This document shows positions 51,251-60,831 of a stretch of DNA of 64,000 nucleotides, piece after piece; position 1 is the stretch's first letter; each line of letters begins with the position of its first letter. The notes under the pieces were generated by a model. It was not told the DNA's origin. It saw only the letters and a program-made list of their open reading frames with translations, and did no database searches. The DNA comes from Sutterella sp. Its GTDB lineage: Bacteria; Pseudomonadota; Gammaproteobacteria; Burkholderiales; Burkholderiaceae_F. Location: assembly GCA_020025955.1 (NCBI GenBank), contig JAHHRF010000003.1, positions 1 through 64,000 of the forward strand. Reading direction: 5' to 3'. The position numbers and the translations under genes are program-made.

Positions 51251-52702
51251 ATGCAGTGGGAAGTTGTTATCGGGATTGAGACGCACGTCCAGCTCTCGAC
51301 GAACTCCAAAATCTTTTCGGGTGCCCCGCGTCAGTTTGGGGACGCCCCCAACACCAACGCTTGCGTGGTGGACATGGCCTTGCCGGGTAGCTTACCGGTG
51401 TTAAACCGTGGTGCCGTTGAACGTGCCATTTGCTTTGGTTTAGCCGTTGACGCCAAGGTCGCTGAAAAGTCGGTTTTTGACCGTAAAAACTATTTCTATC
51501 CGGATTTGCCCAAGGGCTATCAGATCAGCCAGTTTGAGCTCCCCATCGTGGTGGGCGGCAAGCTCAGCTTCATGGTGGAACCGACTAAGGGCGAGCCCTA
51601 CATCAAGACGGTGAACTTAACTCGTGCGCACTTGGAAGAAGACGCTGGGAAGTCCGTTCACGGTCTCGTGACGGGGTGCTCGGGCATTGACTTAAACCGT
51701 GCTGGCACGCCGTTGTTGGAAATCGTGACGGAACCGGAAATGCGTAGTGCGGCGGAAGCCGTGGGTTACGCCAAGGCCCTTCACACGCTCGTGACGTGGT
51801 TAGGGATTTCGGACGGCAACATGCAGGAAGGGAACTTCCGTTGTGACGTCAACATCTCGGTTCGCCCCGTGGGTCAGAAGGAATTCGGCACGCGTTGCGA
51901 AATCAAGAACCTCAACAGTTTCCGCTTCCTCCAGGAAGCCGTGGACTACGAAGTGCGTCGTCAGATCGAATTGATCGAAGACGGTGGTGAAGTTGTTCAG
52001 GCGACCCGCCTCTACGATCCGGACAAGGGCGAAACGCGTCTTATGCGTGTCAAGGAAGACAGCATGGACTACCGTTACTTCCCCGATCCCGATTTGCTGC
52101 CGTGCGTCGTGGACCAGGCTTGGATCGATCGCGTGAAGGCTGACATGCCGGAATTGCCCCATCAGCTTCGTGAGCGTTTCCAGAAAGACTTCGGTCTGCC
52201 GGAATACGACGCCACCGTGTTGACGGCGAGCCGTGACATTGCGGACTACTATTTGGCCTTAACCCAGGAAGTCTCCGACTACAAGGTCGCTGCGAACTGG
52301 ATGATGGGTGAAGTCTCCGCCATGATTAATAGCGTCGAAGGCATGACCTTTGCCCAGGCGCCGGTCTCCGCCCCGATGTTGGCCTCCATTTTGAAGCGTA
52401 TTGCCGATAACACCATCAACAACAAGGGCGCGAAGACGATCTTCCAAGCCATGTGGAAGGGTGAAGGTAGCGATGTCGACGCCTTGATCGAAAGCTTAGG
52501 CTTGAAGCAGATTTCGGATACGGGCGCGTTGGAAGTCATCATCGATGAAGTCCTCGCCAAGAATCAGAAGTCCGTGGACGAGTTCCGCGCGGGTAAGGAA
52601 AAGGCCTTTAACGCCTTAGTGGGTCAGTGCATGAAGGCGACCCGCGGTAAGGCTAACCCGGCTCAGGTCAATGAGCTCCTTCGCAAGAAGTTAGCGGCTT
52701 AA
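51251..52702 (+). CDS. gatB: Asp/Glu-tRNA amidotransferase subunit B
   Basis: tRNA-binding kinase-like subunit of GatCAB, 483 residues from the ATG at 51251 (MQWEVVIGIETHVQLST). An earlier in-frame start at 51197 lies inside gatA. DRKNYFYPDLPKGYQISQ, the kinase-like active site with EDAGKSVH, and DLNRAGTPLLEIVTEP are family landmarks. The C-terminal YqeY-like tail helps dock tRNA. A strong bidirectional terminator follows. Confidence 0.97.
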   Translation: MQWEVVIGIETHVQLSTNSKIFSGAPRQFGDAPNTNACVVDMALPGSLPVLNRGAVERAICFGLAVDAKVAEKSVFDRKNYFYPDLPKGYQISQFELPIVVGGKLSFMVEPTKGEPYIKTVNLTRAHLEEDAGKSVHGLVTGCSGIDLNRAGTPLLEIVTEPEMRSAAEAVGYAKALHTLVTWLGISDGNMQEGNFRCDVNISVRPVGQKEFGTRCEIKNLNSFRFLQEAVDYEVRRQIELIEDGGEVVQATRLYDPDKGETRLMRVKEDSMDYRYFPDPDLLPCVVDQAWIDRVKADMPELPHQLRERFQKDFGLPEYDATVLTASRDIADYYLALTQEVSDYKVAANWMMGEVSAMINSVEGMTFAQAPVSAPMLASILKRIADNTINNKGAKTIFQAMWKGEGSDVDALIESLGLKQISDTGALEVIIDEVLAKNQKSVDEFRAGKEKAFNALVGQCMKATRGKANPAQVNELLRKKLAA

Positions 52703-52726
52703 AGTCCGAGCGGGCTATCCCAACGA

Positions 52727-52760
52727 AATGAACCCCCGTCTTAACAACGGGGGTCATTTT
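52727..52760. terminator. Bidirectional terminator between gatB and pyrE
   Basis: ACCCCCGT at 52732-52739 and ACGGGGGT at 52747-52754 form the core stem, extended by AATG/CATT, with A- and T-rich flanks. It serves both convergent genes. Confidence 0.85.
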
Positions 52761-52762
52761 GT

Positions 52763-53431
52763 TTAAGGGGTACCGTACGTGTCGCGATAGCGGCGAATCG
52801 CTTCCTTCCAGGGGCGTGCCGACTCGGCTAAGGGGCCTTCGCCCTCGATAAACCCAAGGAGGTCATCGAGCTTGGCGATGCTGTAGACGGGAAGTCCAAA
52901 GCGCGCTTTCACGCTTTCAACTGCCGAGCACGTGTCGGTGCCAGAGCGCTCTTGACGGTCCAGCGCAATAAGAACGCCCACGGGGTTGGCACCCGCTTGG
53001 CGAATGAGTTCAACGGACTCCCCGACCGAGGTGCCCGCGGAGATCACGTCGTCAATGATGAGAACGTTCCCTTTTAAGGGGGCGCCCACAAATTGACCAC
53101 CTTCCCCATGGTCTTTAATTTCTTTACGATTAAAGGCCCAGGGGAGATCGCGCCCCAGGCGTGCCGCACTCATCGCGACCGAAACCCCTAAGGGGATGCC
53201 TTTGTAGGCGGGCCCGTAAATCATGTCGACGGGCAAATGGTCATGGTCCATGGCGAAAAAAAGCGCCTCGGCATAAAAATTGCCCAAGCGCTCTAAACGT
53301 CGACCAGTGTTAAAGTGTCCTGCATTAAAGAAATACGGTGACAAGCGACCCGCTTTGGTCTGATACTCACCGAAACGAAGAATATTTTCTTCAATCGAAA
53401 ACGCAATAAATCGTTGTGCTAAGGTCGACAT
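52763..53431 (-). CDS. pyrE: Orotate phosphoribosyltransferase
   Basis: Converts orotate and PRPP to OMP in pyrimidine synthesis, 222 residues. The PRPP-binding motif is VLIIDDVISAGTSVGES near 124-140. YFFNAGHFNTG near 33-43 and MIYGPAYKGIPLG near 70-82 are the other conserved segments. It is divergent from xthA. Confidence 0.96.
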   Translation of the reverse strand: MSTLAQRFIAFSIEENILRFGEYQTKAGRLSPYFFNAGHFNTGRRLERLGNFYAEALFFAMDHDHLPVDMIYGPAYKGIPLGVSVAMSAARLGRDLPWAFNRKEIKDHGEGGQFVGAPLKGNVLIIDDVISAGTSVGESVELIRQAGANPVGVLIALDRQERSGTDTCSAVESVKARFGLPVYSIAKLDDLLGFIEGEGPLAESARPWKEAIRRYRDTYGTP

Positions 53432-53512
53432 AGTTTTACTCCCTGAAAAATCTTGGAAAATTCTAACGATTTCAGCGACCCCATGGGCAAATAACCATAA
53501 GGATTTTTTCTA

Positions 53513-54292
53513 GTGACTGCTTTACGTGTCATGTCGTTTAACGCCAATGGCGTGCGCTCCGCTCATAAGAAGGGCTTTTTTGACTGGTTTGCGACGCAAG
53601 ACGTGGATGTCTTGTGCATTCAGGAATTAAAGGCCCAGGAAGGGGATATTCCTGCGGAGTTAAAGGCGTTGCCAGGCTACGAGGCCTTTTTCCACTGTGC
53701 AGAGAAAAAGGGCTATTCGGGGTGCGGTCTTTGGACGAAGCGTACGCCCAACGCGGTGCGCTACGGTTTTGGCTACCCCGAGTTTGATAGCGAAGGGCGC
53801 TACGTTGAAGCCGATTTCGGGGACGTGACGGTGATTTCTTGCTACTTCCCGTCGGGGACCTCTGGGGACATCCGCCAAGACGTGAAGATGCGTTTTTTGG
53901 AGGCGATGCTCTCTCACTTGGATGCCTTAAAAGCCTCGGGTCGCCAGGTCATTTTGTGCGGGGACGTAAACATTGCCCACAAAGAGATCGACTTAAAGAA
54001 TTGGAAGGGGAACTTGAAGAATTCGGGCTTTTTGCCGGAAGAACGTCAATGGCTCACGGACTTATTTACCGACCACGGTTGGGTAGACGTGTTCCGTACG
54101 CTCGATACCCGTCCTGATCAGTACACCTGGTGGAGTCAGCGAGGGCAGGCCCGCGCCAAGAATGTTGGGTGGCGTATTGACTACCAAATCGCCACACCCG
54201 AAGTGGCCGCCAAGGCGGTTGCTACGTCGATTTACCCCGATGAAAAGTTTTCTGACCATGCCCCCCTCACCGTGGTCTACGAACTGGATTAA
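53513..54292 (+). CDS. xthA: Exodeoxyribonuclease III (AP endonuclease)
   Basis: Class II AP endonuclease and 3' exonuclease of base-excision repair, 259 residues. The start is a GTG with AAGGA nine bases upstream; an ATG six codons inside would cut into the first strand. Metal and catalytic residues: SFNANGVRSAHKKG near 8 (Asn), CIQELKAQE near 34-42 (Glu), CGDVNIAHKEIDL near 149 (Asp, Asn), and SDHAPL near 249 (Asp-His). The next gene starts 7 bases after its stop. Confidence 0.95.
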   Translation: MTALRVMSFNANGVRSAHKKGFFDWFATQDVDVLCIQELKAQEGDIPAELKALPGYEAFFHCAEKKGYSGCGLWTKRTPNAVRYGFGYPEFDSEGRYVEADFGDVTVISCYFPSGTSGDIRQDVKMRFLEAMLSHLDALKASGRQVILCGDVNIAHKEIDLKNWKGNLKNSGFLPEERQWLTDLFTDHGWVDVFRTLDTRPDQYTWWSQRGQARAKNVGWRIDYQIATPEVAAKAVATSIYPDEKFSDHAPLTVVYELD

Positions 54293-54298
54293 CGAAGC

Positions 54299-54994
54299 AT
54301 GAAAAAAGCACTGAAAGATATTTTGTTCACCCAAGGGTTTGGCACGCGTTACGACTGCGAGCAGTTAGCGATGTCGGGCGCTGTGGAAATTGAGGGCGTC
54401 CCGCAGACGGATGCTGACGCCGTTTATGAAACCGACGGGCTTTGGCTCACGTGGCGCGATCGCTCGTGGCCCGCGCGCGATACCATCATCATCGCAATGA
54501 ATAAGCCTGCAGGCTATGAATGCTCCATGAAGCCGGGGTTCAACCCCTCGGTAATGAGCTTGTTGCCGAGCCCCTTGCGTAAGCGTAATGCCCAGCCGGT
54601 GGGGCGCTTAGACGTCGATACCACGGGGTTATTGCTTTTTACCGATGACGGCGCGCTTTTACACCGTTTAACGCACCCCAAGCGCCATGTGGACAAGGTC
54701 TATAAGGTGACCTGTAAGCATGAGGTGGCGCCAGGGACTTGCGAAAAGCTCTTGGCGGGCGTTTTGTTAGCGGACGAAAAGCAAACCGTCAAAGCCAAGA
54801 CCGTGGAACAGGTCGACGCCAACACCCTTTTATTGACCCTCACGGAAGGGAAATACCATCAGGTGAAGCGCATGGTAGCAGCCTGCTCCAATCGAGTGGA
54901 AGCGCTTCATCGTGTGAGCGTAGGCAACTACGTCATGCCAGACACCCTCAAAGAAGGGGATTGGGTCTGGATTGAGCGCTCGGACATTCTTTAA
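54299..54994 (+). CDS. rsuA: RsuA-type rRNA pseudouridine synthase
   Basis: Makes pseudouridine in rRNA, most like RsuA (16S position 516); 231 residues. A short S4-like N-terminal part (about 1-58) precedes the catalytic domain. The catalytic Asp lies in GRLDVDTTGLLLFTDDG near 102-118, and NKPAGY and EGKYHQVKRM are present. The exact target base is inferred from the subfamily. Confidence 0.85.
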   Translation: MKKALKDILFTQGFGTRYDCEQLAMSGAVEIEGVPQTDADAVYETDGLWLTWRDRSWPARDTIIIAMNKPAGYECSMKPGFNPSVMSLLPSPLRKRNAQPVGRLDVDTTGLLLFTDDGALLHRLTHPKRHVDKVYKVTCKHEVAPGTCEKLLAGVLLADEKQTVKAKTVEQVDANTLLLTLTEGKYHQVKRMVAACSNRVEALHRVSVGNYVMPDTLKEGDWVWIERSDIL

Positions 54995-55014
54995 CCCTTG
55001 AGGACGCCCCCGTC

Positions 55015-56370
55015 ATGATTCCTGATACCCTGCGCGAGAGCTGGCGCCTCTATTCCAAACCCGTCACCCTGAGGATGTTCTTTTTGGGCTTTTCCTCGGG
55101 GCTCCCTTTATTGTTGGTGATCGGGACCTTAGGGTTTTGGTTGCGCGAGGCGGGGATTGACTTAAAGACCATCGGCTTTATGAGTTGGGTGGGCTTGGTC
55201 TACGGCTTTAAATGGGTGTGGTCCCCCTTGGTAGACCGCCTGCCCCTGCCCTTTTTAACGGCGCGCTTTGGACGCCGTCGTGGGTGGCTTCTTTTTGCGC
55301 AACTGGGGCTGATGGTGTCCCTGGCGTTATTAGCCAACACCAACCCGGCAGAGCACCTTGAACGCTTTGCCTTGCTTGCGGTATTAACGGCCTTCTTCTC
55401 AGCCACGCAAGACATTGCGCTCGATGCCTACCGCATTGATTCGGCGGATGTGAACACCCAAGGGGCCTTGGCGGCCATGTATCAGGCGGGGTATCGCTTA
55501 GCCATGATCTGGTCGGGCGCGGGCGCCCTGGTCGTCGCCGCGTGGGCGGCCGCGGGCGAGGCAGGGTACGTCTATACCGCTTGGCAGGTGAGTTACCTCG
55601 TGATGAGCGCCTCTGTTTTGGTGGGCGTGGTGAGTGTGCTCACGGCGGACGAACCCCCAAGTCCTCAAAAGACCGTGGAAAAAACGGGCTTTGTGGCGCG
55701 ACTTGAAGCCCACTTAATCGCCCCCTTTAAAGACTTCACGCTTCGCTTTGGGTGGGTGGCGATTCTATTGATGGCGATTATTGCGTCTTACCGTATTAGT
55801 GACGTCGTCATGGGCGTGATGGCGAATCCCTTTTACGCGGACATGGGTTTTACCAAAGCGGAAGTCGCTGCGGTGAGTAAAGTCTTTGGCGTTTTGATGA
55901 CCCTCTTGGGGGCGTTTATCGGGGGCGTGGTGGTGCTTCGCTTTGGGGTACTTCGCACCATGATCCTGGGCGCCTTTTTAACCGCGGGCACCAACCTCTT
56001 GTTTTCGGTGTTGGCGGGCATGGGGCATAACCTCACGATGCTCATCTTCACGGTTTCCGCCGACAACTTAGCGTCGGGGTTGGCGTCCGCCGCCTTCATT
56101 GCGTTCTTGTCGGGTCTTACCAATCGCGAATACTCGGCGACGCAGTATGCGATTTTGAGCTCTTTGATGCTGCTCCTTCCCAAATTCCTCGCGGGCTTCT
56201 CGGGGGTTTTAGTGGGCGCGTGGGGCTATCAGCTCTTCTTCACGTTTACGGCCCTCTTGGGGGTGCCCGTGATCGTGCTCTTGTGGTTTACCGCACGCGA
56301 AGGCTACTTGACGCGCTTGGGCGAGGCGGATAACGAAACGCCTCGCGAAATGGGGAAGACCGAGCACTAA
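55015..56370 (+). CDS. ampG: AmpG-family muropeptide transporter
   Basis: Major-facilitator permease importing anhydro-muropeptides for wall recycling, 451 residues, about 12 helices. FLGFSSGLPLLLVIGTLGFWLREAGIDLKTIGFMSWVG near the N-terminus, KWVWSPLVDR and SATQDIALDAYRID are AmpG landmarks. A GAGGA site is 11 bases upstream. It is part of the plus-strand xthA-rsuA-ampG run and ends in a strong terminator. Confidence 0.92.
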   Translation: MIPDTLRESWRLYSKPVTLRMFFLGFSSGLPLLLVIGTLGFWLREAGIDLKTIGFMSWVGLVYGFKWVWSPLVDRLPLPFLTARFGRRRGWLLFAQLGLMVSLALLANTNPAEHLERFALLAVLTAFFSATQDIALDAYRIDSADVNTQGALAAMYQAGYRLAMIWSGAGALVVAAWAAAGEAGYVYTAWQVSYLVMSASVLVGVVSVLTADEPPSPQKTVEKTGFVARLEAHLIAPFKDFTLRFGWVAILLMAIIASYRISDVVMGVMANPFYADMGFTKAEVAAVSKVFGVLMTLLGAFIGGVVVLRFGVLRTMILGAFLTAGTNLLFSVLAGMGHNLTMLIFTVSADNLASGLASAAFIAFLSGLTNREYSATQYAILSSLMLLLPKFLAGFSGVLVGAWGYQLFFTFTALLGVPVIVLLWFTAREGYLTRLGEADNETPREMGKTEH

Positions 56371-56417
56371 GGCGTTGGCCGTTGGGTCGGCGTTCGAACC
56401 CGGTTAATCAATAAACA

Positions 56418-56443
56418 AAAAGGGCACCCATCGGTGCCCTTTT
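56418..56443. terminator. Bidirectional terminator between ampG and the UPF0149 gene
   Basis: AAAAGGGCACC and GGTGCCCTTTT form an 11-bp stem around CATC. It serves both convergent genes. Confidence 0.9.
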
Positions 56444-56481
56444 GTGTGGATGGGGGCATTGGCCCCATCTGGCGTTCTCTC

Positions 56482-57216
56482 TTAGTAGGACTTGCGCTTA
56501 TAGGTCTGCTTCGGCCCCTTCGGACGGCCATTAGGACCGTGCTTGCCGTTCATGGCATTAAAGGGCTTCTTAAAGGGTTTCTTCTCTTGGGTTTCCAAGG
56601 CAAAGCCACGCGTCACGGACGCGATTTCTGCAACCGATGCAGCGATATCGTCCACGGCTTGGTCCAGGTTTTCCAAGGGGCTTTCAAGGTCTAAATCTTC
56701 CTTGATGGCAGCAAGGTCCCCGATCAATTCTTCGGGCAAGTGACGGAAGATCCCTAAGAGGGCGCTCGAGACGAGTTCATCGTCGTGCTCACGAAGCCCA
56801 GGGAAGCGCTCACAGGCTTCTAAAAAGCCCAAGGCAAACGGGGTGACCGCGGCGATCGAGTCAAAGCCGCGCACCGGACGACCCTTTTCGTCTTCGATGG
56901 GGTAGATGATCGGATCGAGCATCTTGGTGTGCGCCAAATCCCAGTCCAAGGAGCGATAGCGACGGTACACCAACTCTTCTAAGCGACGGTGTGCCTTCTC
57001 GTCAGGTAAGACCGCTTCAGCGCGCCCTTCCGCGTCAAACACAAAGGGCATCCAGTTGGAGGGACCGGGCTCTTCCGGCAAGAGCAAAAGTGCCGTTAAG
57101 TACCCGTCCATGGCATCGGCTTCCATGGGTTCATAGGGTTCAGGGATTTCGGCTAACAATTCGCCAATTTCCACGAATTCCTCATCATTGAGGGGGGTGT
57201 CGTAATAGTTCGTCAT
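56482..57216 (-). CDS. UPF0149 (YecA/YgfB-like) protein with basic tail
   Basis: About 244 residues from the ATG at 57216; an in-frame start at 57273 is less typical. The acidic alpha-helical UPF0149 core is clear: MDGYLTALLLLPEEPGPSNWMPFVFDAEG near 37-65, RRYRSLDWDL, and FALGFLEACERFPGL near 130. YecA proteins usually end with a cysteine-rich SEC-C zinc motif; here the end is a Lys/Arg/Gly/Pro-rich tail without cysteines (about 210-244), which could bind nucleic acid. Function unknown. Confidence 0.78.
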   Translation of the reverse strand: MTNYYDTPLNDEEFVEIGELLAEIPEPYEPMEADAMDGYLTALLLLPEEPGPSNWMPFVFDAEGRAEAVLPDEKAHRRLEELVYRRYRSLDWDLAHTKMLDPIIYPIEDEKGRPVRGFDSIAAVTPFALGFLEACERFPGLREHDDELVSSALLGIFRHLPEELIGDLAAIKEDLDLESPLENLDQAVDDIAASVAEIASVTRGFALETQEKKPFKKPFNAMNGKHGPNGRPKGPKQTYKRKSY

Positions 57217-57475
57217 AGTATCGTTCTTCACAAGCGACCCGATCGTTTCGTTAAACGGGGTCGACATCATCAACAGTGTTCTTGGGGGACAGTGTATAGA
57301 GAAAGCGAGGAAGGCGCTCAGAATAATGCGCCGTTTGGGTGAAAAGGAAAGGGTTTCAAAGTTGGGGTTTGTGTAAAGAGTTGTTCCCCCGCGCGTCTTT
57401 TCCCCCTGTAGTGGGCGCGGTGGCGGTGTTAAACTTCAGGTATTCACTCTTTACCTTCTTTTCAACGAGGTCGCT

Positions 57476-57826
57476 ATGGCGTTAGTTGCTTTTTCTTCCC
57501 GTGCGACGGGGCCCTTCATTATGTTTGAAGACACCGCCCGTGGCATTTTCAAGCTCTTAGGGGAACCGTGGGTCGGCGAAGGCGCTTGGGCGCCTGAAGA
57601 TCTCCCGGGGATTCTGGCGGAATTGGATCGCCTGGAGGCGCTCGATAAAGACCGCGAGCGTCAATGCCGTGCCGAGGAATTGAAGGCGGAATTTGAAAAT
57701 GACGACCCGGTCTTGAAAAAAGAGCGTGAAGAACGCGTTCACCTCTATCAGCGATTGGTTCCCTTACAGGACATGATTCGTCGCTCGATTAAAAAGGATG
57801 TGCCCGTGGTGTGGGGGAAGCCCTAA
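57476..57826 (+). CDS. DUF1840 family protein
   Basis: 116 residues, matching the DUF1840 pattern: a short beta N-terminus (MALVAFSSRATGPFIMFEDTARGIFKLLGE), an EDLPGILAELDRLEAL segment near 41-56 and an amphipathic C-terminal helix with paired Arg and Leu. The family is mainly found in Betaproteobacteria and has no known function. It stands alone with its own terminator. Confidence 0.8.
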   Translation: MALVAFSSRATGPFIMFEDTARGIFKLLGEPWVGEGAWAPEDLPGILAELDRLEALDKDRERQCRAEELKAEFENDDPVLKKEREERVHLYQRLVPLQDMIRRSIKKDVPVVWGKP

Positions 57827-57844
57827 ACCCTTACGGACAATGAA

Positions 57845-57873
57845 AAAAGCGCTGATAGTGAATCAGCGCTTTT
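57845..57873. terminator. Bidirectional terminator between the DUF1840 gene and trkH
   Basis: AAAAGCGCTGAT and ATCAGCGCTTTT form a perfect 12-bp stem with a five-base loop. Confidence 0.9.
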
Positions 57874-57888
57874 CTCGTTTCTGGGGCA

Positions 57889-59361
57889 TTAAGCGCGCCA
57901 GAATGTGCGGGTAAAGAGCACAAAGAGCGTAAAGATTTCCAAACGCCCAGCGAGCATCAAGAAGCAGCACACCATCAATTGGAAGTCATTGAGCCAGGCG
58001 TAATTGCCGTTGGGCCCCAACTGCCCCAAACTCATCCCCACGTTAGAGAGCATGGAGAGGCTCCCCGCGAAGCTTTCCAGCACCGGCATCCCCGAGAGCA
58101 TGAAGATAACGGCCCCGCCCAGGTAGGTCAAAATCCAAATCAAAATAAAGGAAAAGACCGCGAAACAGACCTTGTTGGAGATGTTGACGTTATTGATTTT
58201 GACGCTCACTACCGCGTTCGGGAAAAGAAGCGACACCAACTCACGGCGCAGATGGCGCAGCATGATGAGGAGTCGAAGCATCTTCATCCCGCCGCCGGGC
58301 GAGCCCGCACACGCGGCGAAACACGCCATGGCAAGGATCATAAAGGGAAGCCCTAGGGGCCAAACCGAGAAGTCCGTGTCCGCGTACCCGGTGGAACTCG
58401 CCACAGAAACAACCGTAAAGAGCACGTAGCGTAACGCCGTTTCCACGTCCGGATACGTGCCGTGCGAAATCAAGACCCAGAGCGTCACTAAAATCGCCAC
58501 GATTAAGACAATCGACCAGGCGCGTGCTTCCGTGTCCCCAAAGTAAATCGAGGGGTTGTGCTTTTTCCAGGCGATAAAGTGCAGGCTGTAGTTAAAGCCC
58601 GAGAACCACATAAAGGCAATGGCGACCCAGTCAATGGCAGCGGAGTCCCAGAAGGCAAAGCTCTCGTCATGGGCACTAATCCCTGAGAGACTCACCGTGG
58701 TCATCATGTGCATGATGGCATCGCGCCAGCTCATGCCAGCCAAGTGGTAGGCAATCGTACAAAGAACCGAGAGCCCTAAGTAAATGATGTAGAGGGCTTT
58801 GGCCGTATCCGCAATGCGAGGCGTGAGCTTATTTTCCTTCAGGGGACCACTGGTCTCGGCCTTCATGATCTGCGCACCCCCCACGCCTAAGAGCGGGAGA
58901 ATGGCCACAGCCAACACAATCAAACCCATGCCGCCCATCCAGCTAAGGAGGCTACGCCACCCGTTAATGGACACGGCCGTATGGTTGAGCCCATTCATGA
59001 CCGTAGCGCCCGTCGTCGTGAGGCAGGATACGGCCTCAAAATAGAGCTGAGCAAAGCTGTAGTCGGGGCGATCGAACGCCAGGGGGATCGTGGCAATCAG
59101 GGGAAGCGACGCCCAGATTAAGGTCACCAAAAAGAACCCGTGTTGGGCCGTTAATTCGCGCTTATATTGGCGCGTGGTGTACATCAAGGTGGTGCCAATA
59201 AAAAAGGCACTCAGCGTCCCCAGAATAAAACCATGGGCAGCACCGTCATTGGCTAAGTAGGAGACCAATAACGGGGCGAGCATCGCCAGACCCATCCATA
59301 AGTAGACGGGGCCGGCTGCATTTAAGCAGGGCAGTATGAGGTTTCGAAGTGTCTGACCCAT
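57889..59361 (-). CDS. trkH: Potassium uptake protein TrkH
   Basis: Channel-like subunit of the Trk potassium uptake system, 490 residues, with the four-fold membrane-pore-membrane repeat. Selectivity-filter segments are SCLTTTGATVMNGL near 112-125, TTVSLSGISAHDES, SVASSTGYADTDFS, and MLSNVGMSLGQLGP. It lies 12 bases after trkA and works with it. Confidence 0.95.
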   Translation of the reverse strand: MGQTLRNLILPCLNAAGPVYLWMGLAMLAPLLVSYLANDGAAHGFILGTLSAFFIGTTLMYTTRQYKRELTAQHGFFLVTLIWASLPLIATIPLAFDRPDYSFAQLYFEAVSCLTTTGATVMNGLNHTAVSINGWRSLLSWMGGMGLIVLAVAILPLLGVGGAQIMKAETSGPLKENKLTPRIADTAKALYIIYLGLSVLCTIAYHLAGMSWRDAIMHMMTTVSLSGISAHDESFAFWDSAAIDWVAIAFMWFSGFNYSLHFIAWKKHNPSIYFGDTEARAWSIVLIVAILVTLWVLISHGTYPDVETALRYVLFTVVSVASSTGYADTDFSVWPLGLPFMILAMACFAACAGSPGGGMKMLRLLIMLRHLRRELVSLLFPNAVVSVKINNVNISNKVCFAVFSFILIWILTYLGGAVIFMLSGMPVLESFAGSLSMLSNVGMSLGQLGPNGNYAWLNDFQLMVCCFLMLAGRLEIFTLFVLFTRTFWRA

Positions 59362-59373
59362 AACCGTCGTCGC

Positions 59374-60771
59374 TTAGAAAAAGCCCACGCTCACAGCAAA
59401 GAGCTGTTCAATGTCGTGAATGAGTTTCTTATTGGGAACGAACACCACCACGTGGTCTTCCGTTTCGATGACTTCGTCTTTACGGGCCATCAACACTTGG
59501 GTGTCATCCCCCGTGCCACGGATCAACGCCCCAATGGTGCACCCAACGGGCATCTTAATGTCTTTGATTTTGCGACCCACCACGCGAGAACTCTTTTCGT
59601 CCCCGTGCGCGACAATTTCGAGGGCTTCTGCAACGCCGCGACGCATGGAGTAGGCCGCGGCAATGTCCCCACGTCGAACGTGGCGAATAAGTTCCCCAAG
59701 GGTAGCGGTAGTGGTCGAGAGCGTGACGTCAATCTGGCTCCCCTGCATCAAGTCCCCGTAGGCTTTACGGTTAATGAGGGCGATGTTTTTCTTGGCGCCA
59801 ATTCGTTTCGCTAACAAGGCACCAAGAATGTTGTCTTCGTCGTCTTCGCTCACCGCGATAAACAAGTCACAGCCTTCCACCTTGGCTTCTTTCAAGGCGT
59901 CTTCCGAGGTGAAATCCCCGTGAAGGACCGTGACGTGCGGGCTGAATTTGTCGGCCAAACTCTTGGCGGTTTCCTCATCGCTTTCAATGATCTTGATATT
60001 AAAGCGACTCTTACCGTCTTCAAGGAGGCGCTCGCCCAAGGCTTCAATGAGGTTGTGGCGACCGGCGATCACGAGGTTGCTTGCGCTCGTCTCTTCACGA
60101 CGGAATTCATTCATCACCTTGGCGGCGTAATTCGAGTCACAGAGGCAAATGACTTCGTCACCGGCTTCAATGATGGTGTGGGAGGCGATGATGCGGCGCT
60201 CATTACGGCGAAAGAGCGCCATGATGCGTGCGGGGACGTCCGGCAAGTGCGTATAGAGGTCGCGAATCGGACGACCCACCAGGGGGCCGCCTGCGCGGGC
60301 ACGAACGCTCAAGAGGCTGGCGCGCCCATTGCCGAATTCCTGCACCTGAAGGGCTGCCGGGAATTCAATGAGTTTCGTGAGGTAGTTCACCACCGCGAGT
60401 TCCGGCCAAATAATGCTCGTGGCCCCGAACCCTTCTTCTTTGAGGATGCGCGGATAGTTACGTAATTCGCTATTGCGTACTCGCGCAATACGCGTGGGGA
60501 TATTAAACATGCGCGCGCACAGGAGCGAAACCACCAAATTGGTTTCGTCACTGGAGGTGACCGCAATGAGCATGTCCGTATCGGGCGCCCCTGCATTCAT
60601 TAAAACCTGAGGACTCGTCGCATCGCCCGCCACGCATTGCAAGTCGTAGTTTTTAAATTTTGCCAAGTGAACCGGATCGGTATCGACGACGGTAATGTCG
60701 TTGGCTTCCGAAACCAGACTTTCGGCAATGGAGCTGCCAATACGGCCAGCGCCGACAATCAGAATTTTCAT
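59374..60771 (-). CDS. trkA: Potassium uptake regulator TrkA
   Basis: Cytoplasmic NAD-binding gating ring of Trk, 465 residues, two RCK/TrkA halves. The first Rossmann motif is ILIVGAGRIGSSIAESL at 3-19 with Asp at the end of strand 2 (VVDTD). The second half starts LVIAGRHNLIEALGERL near 233 with an altered glycine pattern, as is common. TrkA-C domains follow each half. It lies between the NtrX-like regulator and trkH. Confidence 0.96.
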   Translation of the reverse strand: MKILIVGAGRIGSSIAESLVSEANDITVVDTDPVHLAKFKNYDLQCVAGDATSPQVLMNAGAPDTDMLIAVTSSDETNLVVSLLCARMFNIPTRIARVRNSELRNYPRILKEEGFGATSIIWPELAVVNYLTKLIEFPAALQVQEFGNGRASLLSVRARAGGPLVGRPIRDLYTHLPDVPARIMALFRRNERRIIASHTIIEAGDEVICLCDSNYAAKVMNEFRREETSASNLVIAGRHNLIEALGERLLEDGKSRFNIKIIESDEETAKSLADKFSPHVTVLHGDFTSEDALKEAKVEGCDLFIAVSEDDEDNILGALLAKRIGAKKNIALINRKAYGDLMQGSQIDVTLSTTTATLGELIRHVRRGDIAAAYSMRRGVAEALEIVAHGDEKSSRVVGRKIKDIKMPVGCTIGALIRGTGDDTQVLMARKDEVIETEDHVVVFVPNKKLIHDIEQLFAVSVGFF

Positions 60772-60831
60772 GCGTAAAGTAGGCCGTTCGGGGTTGAGCC
60801 GACGGCCGTCAGGTTGTCCTTGAAAGTGGGC

